Assembly (NCBI RefSeq): GCF_002018875.1
Contig: NZ_MVOL01000006.1
Span: 310,001-374,000 of the forward strand
Direction of reading: 5' to 3'
Origin: Pseudomonas sp. MF4836
Lineage (GTDB): Bacteria; Pseudomonadota; Gammaproteobacteria; Pseudomonadales; Pseudomonadaceae
Length of the DNA: 64,000 nucleotides
Of this stretch, positions 6,793 through 15,841 are shown one piece after another. Made by a program: the position numbers and the translations under genes. The notes under the pieces were generated by a model that saw only the letters and a program-made list of their open reading frames with translations, did no database searches and had not been told where the DNA came from. Numbering within the stretch: position 1 is the first letter of the stretch; each line of letters begins with the position of its first letter.

Positions 6793-7824
6793 ATGTATAC
6801 CCTGGCCCGCCAGCTGTTGTTCAAACTCTCCCCGGAAACCTCCCATGATCTGTCCCTGGACCTGATCGGCGCGGGTGGGCGTTTGGGCCTCAATGGGCTG
6901 TTGTGCAAGGCGCCGGCGCAGATGCCGGTGCGGGTCATGGGGCTGGACTTTCCGAACCCGGTTGGCCTGGCTGCCGGTCTGGACAAGAACGGTGCGGCCA
7001 TCGATGGTTTTGCCCAGCTGGGGTTTGGTTTTGTCGAGATCGGCACCATCACCCCGCGTGCACAGCCCGGCAACCCCAAGCCACGGATCTTCCGTCTGCC
7101 CCAAGCTGAAGCGATCATCAACCGCATGGGCTTCAACAACCTGGGCGTCGATCACTTGTTGGCGCGGGTGGCTGCAGCCAAGTATCAGGGTGTGTTGGGG
7201 ATCAACATCGGCAAGAACTTCGACACCCCGGTCGAGCGCGCGGTGGATGACTACCTGATCTGCCTGGACAAGGTGTATGCCCACGCCAGTTACGTCACGG
7301 TCAACGTCAGTTCGCCCAACACTCCGGGCCTGCGCAGCCTGCAGTTCGGCGAGTCGCTCAAGCAATTGCTCGGCGCCTTGAGCGAGCGGCAGAAGGAGTT
7401 GGCGCTGCGTCACGGCAAGCATGTGCCATTGGCGATCAAGATCGCTCCGGACATGACCGATGAAGAAACCGTGGACGTGGCCCAGGCCTTGATCGAAACC
7501 GGCATGGACGCGGTGATTGCCACCAACACCACCCTGAGCCGCGCAGGCGTCGAAGGGCTGGAGCACGGTGAAGAGGCGGGCGGCCTGTCCGGTGCCCCGG
7601 TGCGCGACAAGAGCACGCACACGGTCAAGGTGCTGGCGGCCGAATTGGCCGGGCGCCTGCCGATTATTGCGGTTGGTGGTATTACCGAAGGCCAGCACGC
7701 GGCTGAAAAAATCGCTGCCGGTGCCAGTCTGGTGCAGTTGTATTCGGGGTTCATTTACAAAGGACCGGCGTTGATTCGCCAGTCGGTGGATGCCATTGCG
7801 GCATTGGCTGCACGGCAGTCGTAA
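6793..7824 (+). CDS. pyrD: Dihydroorotate dehydrogenase (quinone), class 2
   Basis: Oxidises dihydroorotate to orotate in pyrimidine synthesis, passing electrons from FMN to the quinone pool at the inner membrane. The 343-residue length fits class 2. It has the N-terminal amphipathic helices (MYTLARQLLFKLSPETSHDL) that contact the membrane, and NVSSPNTPGLR with the class 2 catalytic serine. The ATG at 6793 is preferred to an in-frame start 21 codons upstream because the family begins with MYxLARxLLF. A TATAAT -10 element lies at 6750-6755 with only a weak -35. It is divergent from nasS and convergent with rmf. Confidence 0.97.
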   Translation: MYTLARQLLFKLSPETSHDLSLDLIGAGGRLGLNGLLCKAPAQMPVRVMGLDFPNPVGLAAGLDKNGAAIDGFAQLGFGFVEIGTITPRAQPGNPKPRIFRLPQAEAIINRMGFNNLGVDHLLARVAAAKYQGVLGINIGKNFDTPVERAVDDYLICLDKVYAHASYVTVNVSSPNTPGLRSLQFGESLKQLLGALSERQKELALRHGKHVPLAIKIAPDMTDEETVDVAQALIETGMDAVIATNTTLSRAGVEGLEHGEEAGGLSGAPVRDKSTHTVKVLAAELAGRLPIIAVGGITEGQHAAEKIAAGASLVQLYSGFIYKGPALIRQSVDAIAALAARQS

Positions 7825-7908
7825 CCCTCAGGCTTAAGAGCGGCGCGCCCAGGCCTGTTTGGCCTGGTGGCGGGGAGCAGTCTGTCGCCATGAATCGCGG
7901 CCAATAAA

Positions 7909-7931
7909 AAGGGCTCCTTCAAGGAGCCCTT
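7909..7931 (-). terminator. Terminator downstream of rmf
   Basis: Two 11-base arms (AAGGGCTCCTT and its complement) form a near-perfect hairpin. On the minus strand it runs into TTTTTATTG, so it terminates rmf; it can also block pyrD transcripts arriving from the other side. Confidence 0.8.
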
Positions 7932-8014
7932 GGGCCGAAGCCCGCCGTCCGGATGGGACGTGCGTGGTTAAGTCACAAGCTATTCAAGTTTTAGTGTCGG
8001 AATGGTGCCCTTAT

Positions 8015-8230
8015 TTAGCCGACAGCGTGAAGTTCGTTGAGTCTGTGGATGCCCGCAGTGCCTGTCATACCGTCCCAATTGTCGCCGCGTCCTTCGCGCC
8101 AGCCGTTAATCCAGGCTTGACGTACCGACGGTAGAGTAAATGGGCAAAGCTCACGGGATTTGCCGTTAACGCCATAGTGATATCCGCGTACAAATGCTTT
8201 TTCCAACGGATCACGCTTAAGTCTTCTCAT
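8015..8230 (-). CDS. rmf: Ribosome modulation factor Rmf
   Basis: A 71-residue basic protein (MRRLKRDPLEKAFVRGYHYG...) of the Rmf family. It binds 70S ribosomes in stationary phase and, with HPF, converts them to inactive 100S dimers. The length and the motif AFVRGYHYGVNGKSRE match the family along its whole length. A ribosome site (GAGGGAAA) precedes the ATG at 8230. It is monocistronic between convergent pyrD and divergent rlmKL, with its own terminator and a structured leader. Confidence 0.95.
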   Translation of the reverse strand: MRRLKRDPLEKAFVRGYHYGVNGKSRELCPFTLPSVRQAWINGWREGRGDNWDGMTGTAGIHRLNELHAVG

Positions 8231-8270
8231 AGGGTGTTTCCCTCACTTGTTGACTGTACTTATGTCCTAT

Positions 8271-8363
8271 CGACCTCTACCTGAGGTCGGGCAGAATGCT
8301 TCTGCCGTTGGTGCTCGCTGCCGGCGTGGCGAGCTTGATTGTTGACGTCATTGCGGCGTCAAC
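8271..8363 (-). promoter_or_regulatory. Structured 5' leader of rmf (candidate rmf RNA motif)
   Basis: In transcript order three hairpins lie upstream of rmf: GTTGACG with CGTCAAC (8363 to 8341, 9-base loop), GGCAGAA with TTCTGCC (8306 to 8290, 3-base loop) and CGACCTC with GAGGTCG (8289 to 8271, 5-base loop). The last two are directly stacked. A conserved RNA called the rmf motif has been described upstream of rmf in Pseudomonas; I match it by position and hairpin character, not by alignment. A role in stability or translation of rmf mRNA is inferred. Confidence 0.6.
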
Positions 8364-8775
8364 CTGTGTTGAGTTCTAACCAATAGGTCACACGGTGGGA
8401 ATGATCGTTTTGTCATAAGGATGTAACGATAATGCGGGTAAGGCCATAAGAACGGCTGGATGCGAACCGTTTTTATTGGGCAAAGCCTGCTGTGATGAGC
8501 CTTTGGTTAGATGACGGTGTTAATGCTTTAGTAAGAATGTCGACCTGTTGCAGTCGGGTATTATTCGACGAAGGGTCGACTTATGACATTTTGTTGCTCG
8601 ACTTTTTATCTGCCTCTGCCATCTAAGCTTTTTCTACCCCTGTGGTGAGCTGGTCGGCAGGGGTGGGACGGCACACTTTCGTGCCACGCGAGCGCTCTTC
8701 AAGAAAAGCGCTTGATTGAAAACCGGGCGGACAATGCGTTGTCCGTTCACTTATGCCAAAGGCCCTGGAACTCCC
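8364..8775 (+). other. Intergenic region between the rmf leader and rlmKL
   Basis: About 410 bases without a convincing gene, and more AT-rich than the flanks, as expected for the divergent promoters of rmf and rlmKL. An inverted repeat CGACGAAGGGTCG lies near 8566. I see no clear small coding sequence. Confidence 0.5.
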
Positions 8776-11046
8776 ATGTCGGATCGTTATGAACTCTTCC
8801 TCACTTGCCCTAAAGGCCTCGAAGGCCTGCTGATCGAGGAAGCCGTCGGGCTTGGCCTTGAGGAAGCGCGCGAGCACACCTCTGCCGTGCGCGGCATGGC
8901 CGACATGGAGACCGCTTATCGGCTGTGTCTCTGGTCGCGCCTGGCCAACCGGGTGTTGCTGGTGCTCAAGCGCTTCCCGATGAAGGACGCCGAAGACCTC
9001 TACCACGGTGTGCTGGATATCGACTGGCAAGACCACATGCTCGCTGACGGCACCCTGGCGGTGGAGTTCAGTGGCCACGGTTCGGGCATCGACAACACCC
9101 ACTTCGGCGCCCTGAAGGTCAAGGACGCCATCGTCGACAAGCTGCGTACCCCGACCGGCGAGCGCCCTTCGATCGACAAGCTGAACCCGGACCTGCGCAT
9201 TCACCTGCGCCTGGACCGTGGCGAAGCCATCCTTTCCCTCGACCTGTCCGGTCACAGCCTGCACCAGCGCGGTTATCGCCTGCAGCAAGGCGCTGCGCCG
9301 CTGAAGGAAAACCTGGCCGCCGCGATCCTGATCCGTGCCGGCTGGCCACGCATTGCCGCCGATGGCGGGGCGCTGGCTGACCCGATGTGCGGCGTGGGTA
9401 CCTTCCTGGTGGAAGCGGCGATGATCGCTGCCGACATCGCCCCCAACCTGAAGCGCGAGCTGTGGGGCTTCACCGCCTGGCTGGGCCACGTCCCGGCGCT
9501 GTGGCGCAAGCTGCATGACGAAGCCCAGGCTCGGGCCCAGGCCGGCCTGGCCAAGCCGCCGTTGTGGATCCGCGGTTACGAGGCCGACCCACGACTGATC
9601 CAGCCCGGGCGCAATAACGTCGAGCGCGCCGGCTTGAGCGAGTGGATCAAAATCTACCAGGGCGAGGTGGCCACCTTCGAGCCGCGCCCGGACCAGAATC
9701 AGAAAGGCCTGGTGATCTGCAACCCTCCCTACGGCGAGCGTCTGGGTGACGAAGCCAGCCTGTTGTACCTCTACCAGAACCTCGGCGAGCGTCTGCGCCA
9801 GGCCTGCCTGAACTGGGAGGCGGCGGTGTTTACCGGTGCCCCGGACCTGGGCAAGCGCATGGGCATTCGCAGCCACAAACAGTACTCGTTCTGGAACGGC
9901 GCCTTGCCGTGCAAGCTGCTGCTGATCAAGGTCCTGCCGGACCAGTTCGTCACGGGTGAGCGCCGTACCCCGGAGCAGCGCCTGGCCGAACGTGAGCAGG
10001 CCGAGGCCGACAAGGCCCCGCTTGAGCCGCAAGAGCGCCAGTACAACAAGAATGGCAACCCGATCAAGCCCGTACCGGCGCCGGCTCCAGTGGTCGAGCA
10101 GGCGCGCTTGAGCGAAGGCGGGCAGATGTTCGCCAATCGCCTGCAAAAGAACCTCAAACTGCTGGGAAAATGGGCCAAGCGTGAGGGCATCGAGTGCTAC
10201 CGGGTCTACGATGCGGACATGCCGGAGTACTCTCTGGCCATCGACCTGTATCACGACTGGGTCCACGTTCAGGAATACGCCGCGCCGAAATCCATCGACC
10301 CGGAGAAGGCCCAGGCCCGTCTGTTCGACGCTTTGGCCGCCATCCCCCAGGCGTTGAACGTCGACAAGAGCCGGGTAGTGATCAAGCGTCGCGAGCGCCA
10401 GAGCGGCACCAAGCAGTACGAGCGCCAGAGCACCCAGGGCAAGTTCACCGAAGTCACCGAGGGTGGAGTCAAGCTGCTGGTCAACCTGACCGATTACCTC
10501 GACACCGGGTTGTTCCTCGATCACCGGCCGATGCGCATGCGGATTCAGAAAGAGGCCGCCGGCAAGCGCTTCCTCAACTTGTATTGCTACACCGCGACGG
10601 CCAGTGTGCATGCGGCCAAGGGTGGGGCGCGCAGCACTACCAGCGTCGACCTGTCCAAGACTTACCTGGACTGGGCGCGTCGCAACTTCTCGCTCAACGG
10701 TTTCTCCGACAAGAACCGCCTCGAGCAGGGCGACGTGATGACCTGGCTGGACGCCTGCCGCGATGAGTTCGACCTGATCTTCATTGATCCGCCGACCTTC
10801 TCCAACTCCAAGCGCATGGAAGGGGTGTTCGACGTACAGCGCGATCACGTGCAGTTGCTCGACTTGGCCATGGCCCGCCTGGCACCGGGCGGCGTGCTGT
10901 ATTTCTCCAACAACTTCCGCAAGTTCCAGCTCGATGAACACCTTGAATCGCGCTATGCGGTCGAGGAAATCAGCGCCAAGACCATCGATCCGGACTTCGC
11001 TCGTAACGGCAAGATCCACCGCGCCTGGAAAATCACCGCGCGCTGA
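8776..11046 (+). CDS. rlmL: Bifunctional 23S rRNA methyltransferase RlmKL (m2G2445 and m7G2069)
   Basis: A 756-residue fusion. The N-terminal half has a THUMP domain and the RlmL methyltransferase with VICNPPYGERLG, the catalytic NPPY motif. The C-terminal half is the RlmK methyltransferase, with a SAM fold and DPPTFSNSKRM. Both modify 23S rRNA during 50S assembly. The start at 8776 (MSDRYELFLTCPKGLE) matches the family; a longer in-frame start 20 codons upstream does not. It belongs with rmf and pyrD in Pseudomonas genomes. The complementary strand has a 798-codon open frame across it, a high-GC artefact. Confidence 0.96.
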   Translation: MSDRYELFLTCPKGLEGLLIEEAVGLGLEEAREHTSAVRGMADMETAYRLCLWSRLANRVLLVLKRFPMKDAEDLYHGVLDIDWQDHMLADGTLAVEFSGHGSGIDNTHFGALKVKDAIVDKLRTPTGERPSIDKLNPDLRIHLRLDRGEAILSLDLSGHSLHQRGYRLQQGAAPLKENLAAAILIRAGWPRIAADGGALADPMCGVGTFLVEAAMIAADIAPNLKRELWGFTAWLGHVPALWRKLHDEAQARAQAGLAKPPLWIRGYEADPRLIQPGRNNVERAGLSEWIKIYQGEVATFEPRPDQNQKGLVICNPPYGERLGDEASLLYLYQNLGERLRQACLNWEAAVFTGAPDLGKRMGIRSHKQYSFWNGALPCKLLLIKVLPDQFVTGERRTPEQRLAEREQAEADKAPLEPQERQYNKNGNPIKPVPAPAPVVEQARLSEGGQMFANRLQKNLKLLGKWAKREGIECYRVYDADMPEYSLAIDLYHDWVHVQEYAAPKSIDPEKAQARLFDALAAIPQALNVDKSRVVIKRRERQSGTKQYERQSTQGKFTEVTEGGVKLLVNLTDYLDTGLFLDHRPMRMRIQKEAAGKRFLNLYCYTATASVHAAKGGARSTTSVDLSKTYLDWARRNFSLNGFSDKNRLEQGDVMTWLDACRDEFDLIFIDPPTFSNSKRMEGVFDVQRDHVQLLDLAMARLAPGGVLYFSNNFRKFQLDEHLESRYAVEEISAKTIDPDFARNGKIHRAWKITAR

Positions 11047-11183
11047 TCGGCACTTGAATGCACGGAGCCTTGATATTCAAGGCTCTTGGCTATTTTTGCG
11101 CTGGTCAAATTAATGGCCAATAGCTATAAGTGACTCGCAGCCAGCTTGGTCCCCAAGCCCCCTCCGGCGTTGTGAGTCTGCTT

Positions 11184-13583
11184 ATGCGGTTACGCGTGGT
11201 ACGCCCCAGAATTCTCGGTTTCATCAGCGAAGACGTTTCGGCCTGGCTGGTCGCGGGCGTGGCGTTGCTGGCGGGAAGTGTATTGACCGGACTATTGGCC
11301 TGGTCGACGCTCAACCTGTACCAGCAACAGTTGCGCCAGCGCTTCCACTTGCTGGCTGGGGAGCGCTTCAGCCGGATTGAAGAGCGCTTTCAGGATCAGG
11401 AGCAGCGGCTCGAAGGACTGCGGCGCTTCTTCTCCAATTCCGACGCGGTCACCCGTCAGGACTTCGATGGCTACGCCGCGCCGTTGTTGCTCCGCACTCA
11501 AGCCTATGCCTGGGCTCCCAGGGTCAGTCGTGCCGAGCGTCCGTTGCTGGAGCGCAGTGTGCGCGAGCAGGGCATCAGCGATTTTTCCATTCGCCAGTTG
11601 AACGCCGCCGGCGAGCTGGAGCCTGCGGCCGAGCGCGATGAATATGTGCCGGTGCTCTACAGCCAGACCCAAAGCTGGCTTGGCTCGCCCTTGGGCTATG
11701 ACCTGCTGGCCCAGCCTCTGCGTCGCGCCACCCTGGAGCGTGCCCGGAGCCAGGGCGGGATGGCGGTGTCCCAACCCTTGCACCTGGTCAGCGTCGATCC
11801 GGCCTACGCCAACGGCATATTGCTGGTAGCGCCGGTCAACCGGCTTTCCACCAGTGGCAGGCCAACCACCGAGCCTTACGGCTACGTCCTGGCGATCATC
11901 AGCATGCGGCAATTGGTGGCCGACGGCTTGCCGCAGCCTGCCAGTGACAACCTGGCCGTGCGGATACTCGACCTGTCCACCGAGGGCCGGCATGAGGTCC
12001 TGTACGAGTCGAGCAATGCCCCTGCCGACAGCTCGCTCCTGGCAACCCGGCTGCTGCGCCTGGCTGATCACTATTACCAGGTGGATATCCGGCCCAGTGC
12101 GGCGTTTCTCCTGGCCAATCATTCATCGGCGGGCAGCCTGATGGTCCTTGGCGGGTTGCTCAGTGTCCTGCTCAGTGCCTTGCTCTATGTGCTGGTCAGC
12201 CAGCGCCAGCGTGCGTTGCACCTGGTCGAGCAGCGCACCGAGGAGCTGCGCACCCGTGAGCGTGAGTTGCGTGGCACCCACGGCCAATTGCGCAGCGTGC
12301 TGGATGCGGCGACCCAGGTGGCGATCATTGCTACCGATCTGCATGGCACCATCAGCACCTTCAATGCCGGCGCCGAACAGATGCTCGGTTACAACAGCGC
12401 CGAGGTGCTGGGCAAGCTGACCCTGGAAAGCCTGCACCTGCCCACGGAGCTTGCAGACCGCGCGCGCCAGTTCAGCCGGCATTACGGCAAGCACATCTCG
12501 CTGGCTCAGGCGATGCTGGCCGGTGCCGAGGAGGAGGGTATCCACGCCGCCCGCGAGTGGACGCTGGTGCGGCGTGACGGTAGCCAGCTGGCGGTGAACA
12601 TGCTCGCCACCCCGGTGCTCGATGAGCATGGCCTGTGGGTCGGTCACCTGGCGATCTGCATTGATATCACTGAACGCAAGCGGGTCCACGAGGCACTGGC
12701 CGCCCGCGATCAGTTGCTGAAAAAGCTCACGGCCCACGTCCCGGGCGGGATCTACCAGTTCAAGATGGAAGTCGCGGGGCACGCCAGCTTCAGCTACGCC
12801 AGTGACGGTATCCGTGAGATCTACGAGATCGAGCCCCATTTGCTGCAGCAGGATGCAGCCGTGGTGTTCGATCGGATCCACCCCGAGGATCTGGCGCGGG
12901 TGCGGGCCTCGATCCGGGCCTCGGCCACGGACCTCAGCCCCTGGCAGGAGGAATACCGCGTGCTCCTGCCCCGGCGCGGCCTGCGCTGGGTGCGCGGCGC
13001 GGCGACCCCGGAGAACCTGCCCGGCGGGGGCGTGGTATGGCACGGCTACATCTCGGACATTTCCGATCTCAAACGCGTGGAGGAGGAGCTGCGGGCACTG
13101 TCGGTCACCGACTCGCTGACCGGTATCCACAATCGCCGGTACTTTCACGAGCGCCTGCAGGCCGAAATGGAACGGGTCACCCGGGGGGCGGGTGATCTGG
13201 CGGTGATCATGCTGGATATCGACCACTTCAAACGCATCAACGATCAATTTGGGCACGGGGCCGGTGACCGGGTACTCAAGTGCGTCTGCGAGCGCATTCG
13301 CTATCGCCTGCGGCGCAGTGACGTGTTCTGCCGCCTGGGTGGCGAAGAGTTCATGGTGCTGTGCCCCGGCACCGATGGGGGCAAGGCATATGCCCTGGCT
13401 CAGGAGTTATGGCAGAGCCTGCGCAGCTCGCCGATCGACAGCGTGGGTGTGGTTACCGCCAGTTTCGGCATTGCCAGCTGGCGTGAGGGCGAGGGCGCCG
13501 ATGCGTTGTTGCTGCGTGCCGACGCGGGGGTCTACGCGGCCAAGCAGGCCGGGCGCGACAGGGTCGAGCGCGAGATACCCTGA
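11184..13583 (+). CDS. Membrane diguanylate cyclase with CHASE, PAS and GGDEF domains
   Basis: Makes the second messenger c-di-GMP. In order: a membrane helix near the N-terminus (WLVAGVALLAGSVLTGLLAW), a periplasmic CHASE sensor domain (about 200 residues), a second membrane helix (LMVLGGLLSVLLSALLYVLV), a coiled linker, two PAS domains and a GGDEF domain. The active site is GGEEF, and RRSD five residues before it is an intact I-site, so product inhibition is expected. The start is uncertain: the ATG at 11184 is used, but a GTG at 11130 adds 18 codons, and neither has a good ribosome site. The ligand of CHASE is unknown. Confidence 0.9.
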   Translation: MRLRVVRPRILGFISEDVSAWLVAGVALLAGSVLTGLLAWSTLNLYQQQLRQRFHLLAGERFSRIEERFQDQEQRLEGLRRFFSNSDAVTRQDFDGYAAPLLLRTQAYAWAPRVSRAERPLLERSVREQGISDFSIRQLNAAGELEPAAERDEYVPVLYSQTQSWLGSPLGYDLLAQPLRRATLERARSQGGMAVSQPLHLVSVDPAYANGILLVAPVNRLSTSGRPTTEPYGYVLAIISMRQLVADGLPQPASDNLAVRILDLSTEGRHEVLYESSNAPADSSLLATRLLRLADHYYQVDIRPSAAFLLANHSSAGSLMVLGGLLSVLLSALLYVLVSQRQRALHLVEQRTEELRTRERELRGTHGQLRSVLDAATQVAIIATDLHGTISTFNAGAEQMLGYNSAEVLGKLTLESLHLPTELADRARQFSRHYGKHISLAQAMLAGAEEEGIHAAREWTLVRRDGSQLAVNMLATPVLDEHGLWVGHLAICIDITERKRVHEALAARDQLLKKLTAHVPGGIYQFKMEVAGHASFSYASDGIREIYEIEPHLLQQDAAVVFDRIHPEDLARVRASIRASATDLSPWQEEYRVLLPRRGLRWVRGAATPENLPGGGVVWHGYISDISDLKRVEEELRALSVTDSLTGIHNRRYFHERLQAEMERVTRGAGDLAVIMLDIDHFKRINDQFGHGAGDRVLKCVCERIRYRLRRSDVFCRLGGEEFMVLCPGTDGGKAYALAQELWQSLRSSPIDSVGVVTASFGIASWREGEGADALLLRADAGVYAAKQAGRDRVEREIP

Positions 13584-13584
13584 A

Positions 13585-13619
13585 CCTGATGGGCTGAGTG
13601 CTGGCCTCGGCCCATCAGG
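13585..13619. terminator. Hairpin between convergent cyclase gene and dacB
   Basis: A 14-bp stem (CCTGATGGGCTGAG with CTCGGCCCATCAGG, one G-T pair) with a 7-base loop lies between two convergent stop codons. No T-run follows on either strand, so it may be a transcript-end stabiliser and not a classical terminator. Confidence 0.55.
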
Positions 13620-13628
13620 TGCAGCGGC

Positions 13629-15089
13629 TTACAGGTCCGAAGCGGCAGTGGCCAGTTTTGGCTGGCGATACAGGTCCAGTAGCACCTGGTCCAGCACCGA
13701 CGAGGCGCCGAAAGGTTTCGGATCGTTGAGAATCGCCACCACCGCCCAGGTATTGCCGTTGCTGTCACGGCTGTAGCCGGCGATGGCGCGCACGGTGTTC
13801 AGGGTGCCGGTCTTGATGTGCGCTTCGCCGGACATGGCGGTGCGTTTCAGGCGCTTGCGCATGGTGCCGTCCATGCCGGCAATCGGCATCGAACTGATGA
13901 ACTCGGCGGCGTACGGGCTTCTCCAGGCGGCTTGCAGCAGGCCGGCCATTTCCCGTGCGCTGACCCGCTCGGCGCGGGACAGGCCGGAGCCGTTTTCCAT
14001 CACCAGGTGCGGCGCGGTGATGCCTTTCTTCGCCAGCCACTGGCGCACCACGCGCTGCGCGGCCTTGGCATCGTCGCCATCGGCGTCGTTGCGGTATTGC
14101 GCGCCCAGGCTCAGGAACAGCTGCTGGGCCATGGTGTTGTTACTGTATTTATTGATGTCGCGGATGATCTCCGCCAGGTCCGGGGAGAAGGCCCGGGCCA
14201 GGACCTTGGCGTCTTTGGGCACCGCGGCCAGGCGGTCTTTGCCCTGGATGCTGCCACCCAGTTCCTGCCAGATCGCCCGTACGGCGCCGGCGGTGTAGGT
14301 GGCATGGTCGAGCAGCGACAAGTAGGTCTGGGAGCTGCAGCCATCGCCCAACTGGCCGTTGACGGTGACTGTGACGCTGCCGTCCGCCTGGGCGACCGGG
14401 TTGTAGCGCACATCGCCGGTGCATTGCTTGCCGGGCGCGGCCTTGACCTGGTTGTCGATGCGGATCTTGGCGATCGGCGGTTCAACCGACACCAGCACCC
14501 TGCCCGAGTCGTTGCGTGCGACAAAACGCAGGGCCTTGAGGTTGACCATCAGCGAGTCGGGCTTGACCAGGAACGGCTTGTTTTCGTCATTGCCGTCGTC
14601 ATTGAATTCCGGCAGTTGCGGTTGCACGAAGAAGTTGCGGTCCAGCACCAGGTCGCCGGTGACTTGCTGCACGCCGTTGGCTCGCAGGTCACGCATCAGC
14701 AGCCAGAGTTTCTCCATGTTCAGCTTCGGGTCGCCACCGCCCTTGAGGTACAGGTTGCCGTTGAGGATGCCGCCGCTGAGGGTGCCATCGGTGTAGAACT
14801 CGGTCTTCCACTGATGGTTGGGGCCGAGCATTTCCAGCGCAGCGTAGGTGGTGACCAGCTTCATGGTCGAGGCCGGGTTGACCGAGACGTCGGCGTTGAA
14901 AACAGTCGGGGTGCCGGGGCCGTTGAGCGGGATCATCACCAGCGACAGGGCGTTGTCCTGCAGCTTGCTGGCTTTGAGGGCTTGTTGAACCTTGGGGGAC
15001 AGAGTGGTGTTGACGGGAGCTGCGGAGACGGTGAAGGCCAGGGGCAAGATAAAACTGGCGAGAAGCAATGGACGCAAAGATTTGATCAT
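13629..15089 (-). CDS. dacB: D-alanyl-D-alanine carboxypeptidase/endopeptidase, PBP4 type
   Basis: A periplasmic class C penicillin-binding protein that trims peptidoglycan stem peptides and cleaves cross-links. The 486-residue protein has a signal peptide (MIKSLRPLLLASFILPLAFTVSA), STMK with the nucleophilic serine, SNN in KYSNNTMA, and KTG in HIKTGTLNT: the full serine acyltransferase triad, with the long insert typical of PBP4. The start at 15089 places the signal peptide at the N-terminus; the open frame extends 31 codons upstream without support. In some Pseudomonas, loss of PBP4 derepresses AmpC beta-lactamase. Confidence 0.95.
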   Translation of the reverse strand: MIKSLRPLLLASFILPLAFTVSAAPVNTTLSPKVQQALKASKLQDNALSLVMIPLNGPGTPTVFNADVSVNPASTMKLVTTYAALEMLGPNHQWKTEFYTDGTLSGGILNGNLYLKGGGDPKLNMEKLWLLMRDLRANGVQQVTGDLVLDRNFFVQPQLPEFNDDGNDENKPFLVKPDSLMVNLKALRFVARNDSGRVLVSVEPPIAKIRIDNQVKAAPGKQCTGDVRYNPVAQADGSVTVTVNGQLGDGCSSQTYLSLLDHATYTAGAVRAIWQELGGSIQGKDRLAAVPKDAKVLARAFSPDLAEIIRDINKYSNNTMAQQLFLSLGAQYRNDADGDDAKAAQRVVRQWLAKKGITAPHLVMENGSGLSRAERVSAREMAGLLQAAWRSPYAAEFISSMPIAGMDGTMRKRLKRTAMSGEAHIKTGTLNTVRAIAGYSRDSNGNTWAVVAILNDPKPFGASSVLDQVLLDLYRQPKLATAASDL

Positions 15090-15322
15090 CTGAAATAAAA
15101 CCCTGCAGGCGAGGGGGAAAAAGAAGAGGGCATGAAGATAACTTCCCTCGGTGGTCATGAAAGTGTCGGCATTATGCCCCAAGGTATAGCGCCTTGTGCC
15201 GTGCGGCGGGCGGCTAATCCGCTATTTTTTTCCCAATGGCCCGCTCGCACGTCTATAGAGTCAGGCAATCACTTGCTTAAACTGCTAAAGTGCCGCCCGT
15301 TATTACTTAAGAGGATTGTTCC

Positions 15323-15667
15323 ATGGCTACTAACCGTTCCCAGCGTCTGCGCAAAAAACTGTGCGTCGATGAATTTCAAGAGCTGGGTTTCGAACTGAAC
15401 CTGGATTTCAAAGAAGATCTGGGTGAAGAGGCTATCGACGCTTTCCTCGAAGCCTTTCTGAAAGAAGCGATGGAAGCCAACGGCCTCGGCTACGTTGGTG
15501 GTGATGACTTCGGCCTGGTTTGCCTGAGTAAACGCGGTTCGGTCAGCGAAGAGCAACGCGCCAAGGTTGAAGCCTGGCTCAAGGCCCGCACCGAGCTGAC
15601 CAGCGTTGAAGTCAGCCCGCTGTTGGACGTCTGGTACCCGGAAAAGCCAATCAATCCGGTAGCCTGA
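15323..15667 (+). CDS. yggL: YggL family protein (DUF469), ribosome-associated
   Basis: A 114-residue soluble acidic protein (MATNRSQRLRKKLCVDEFQELGFEL...). It matches the YggL/DUF469 family over its full length; the E. coli member binds the 50S subunit. A ribosome site (AAGAGGA) precedes the ATG at 15323. It is divergent from dacB and stands alone, with a strong GC-rich hairpin just after the stop. Confidence 0.9.
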   Translation: MATNRSQRLRKKLCVDEFQELGFELNLDFKEDLGEEAIDAFLEAFLKEAMEANGLGYVGGDDFGLVCLSKRGSVSEEQRAKVEAWLKARTELTSVEVSPLLDVWYPEKPINPVA

Positions 15668-15673
15668 TGTCAT

Positions 15674-15703
15674 GAGTCGGCGGCCCGTCCGGGCCGCTGA
15701 CTC
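15674..15703 (+). terminator. GC-rich hairpin after yggL
   Basis: GAGTC and GCGGCCCG pair with CGGGCCGC and GACTC around a 2-base loop. The stem is strong and sits 7 bases after the yggL stop, but no T-run follows, so intrinsic termination is likely but not certain. Confidence 0.5.
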
Positions 15704-15841
15704 GTTGCTGCCCCTGGGCGGCGTCTCGATTTCCCCACTGATCCTGTCAATGCCTCGGGCCTGTATCCCGGGATGTGCCGTGGGCGTTGATCAAGGTCAT
15801 GGCGGCCCGGATTGGGTTGGACCGCCGCGTGCGCCAGTGCC

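Noticed and set aside
8623..11019. A 798-codon open frame on the minus strand across rlmKL
   Set aside because: It is fully antisense to a gene with clear methyltransferase motifs; its composition is typical of high-GC shadow frames and it shows no domain.
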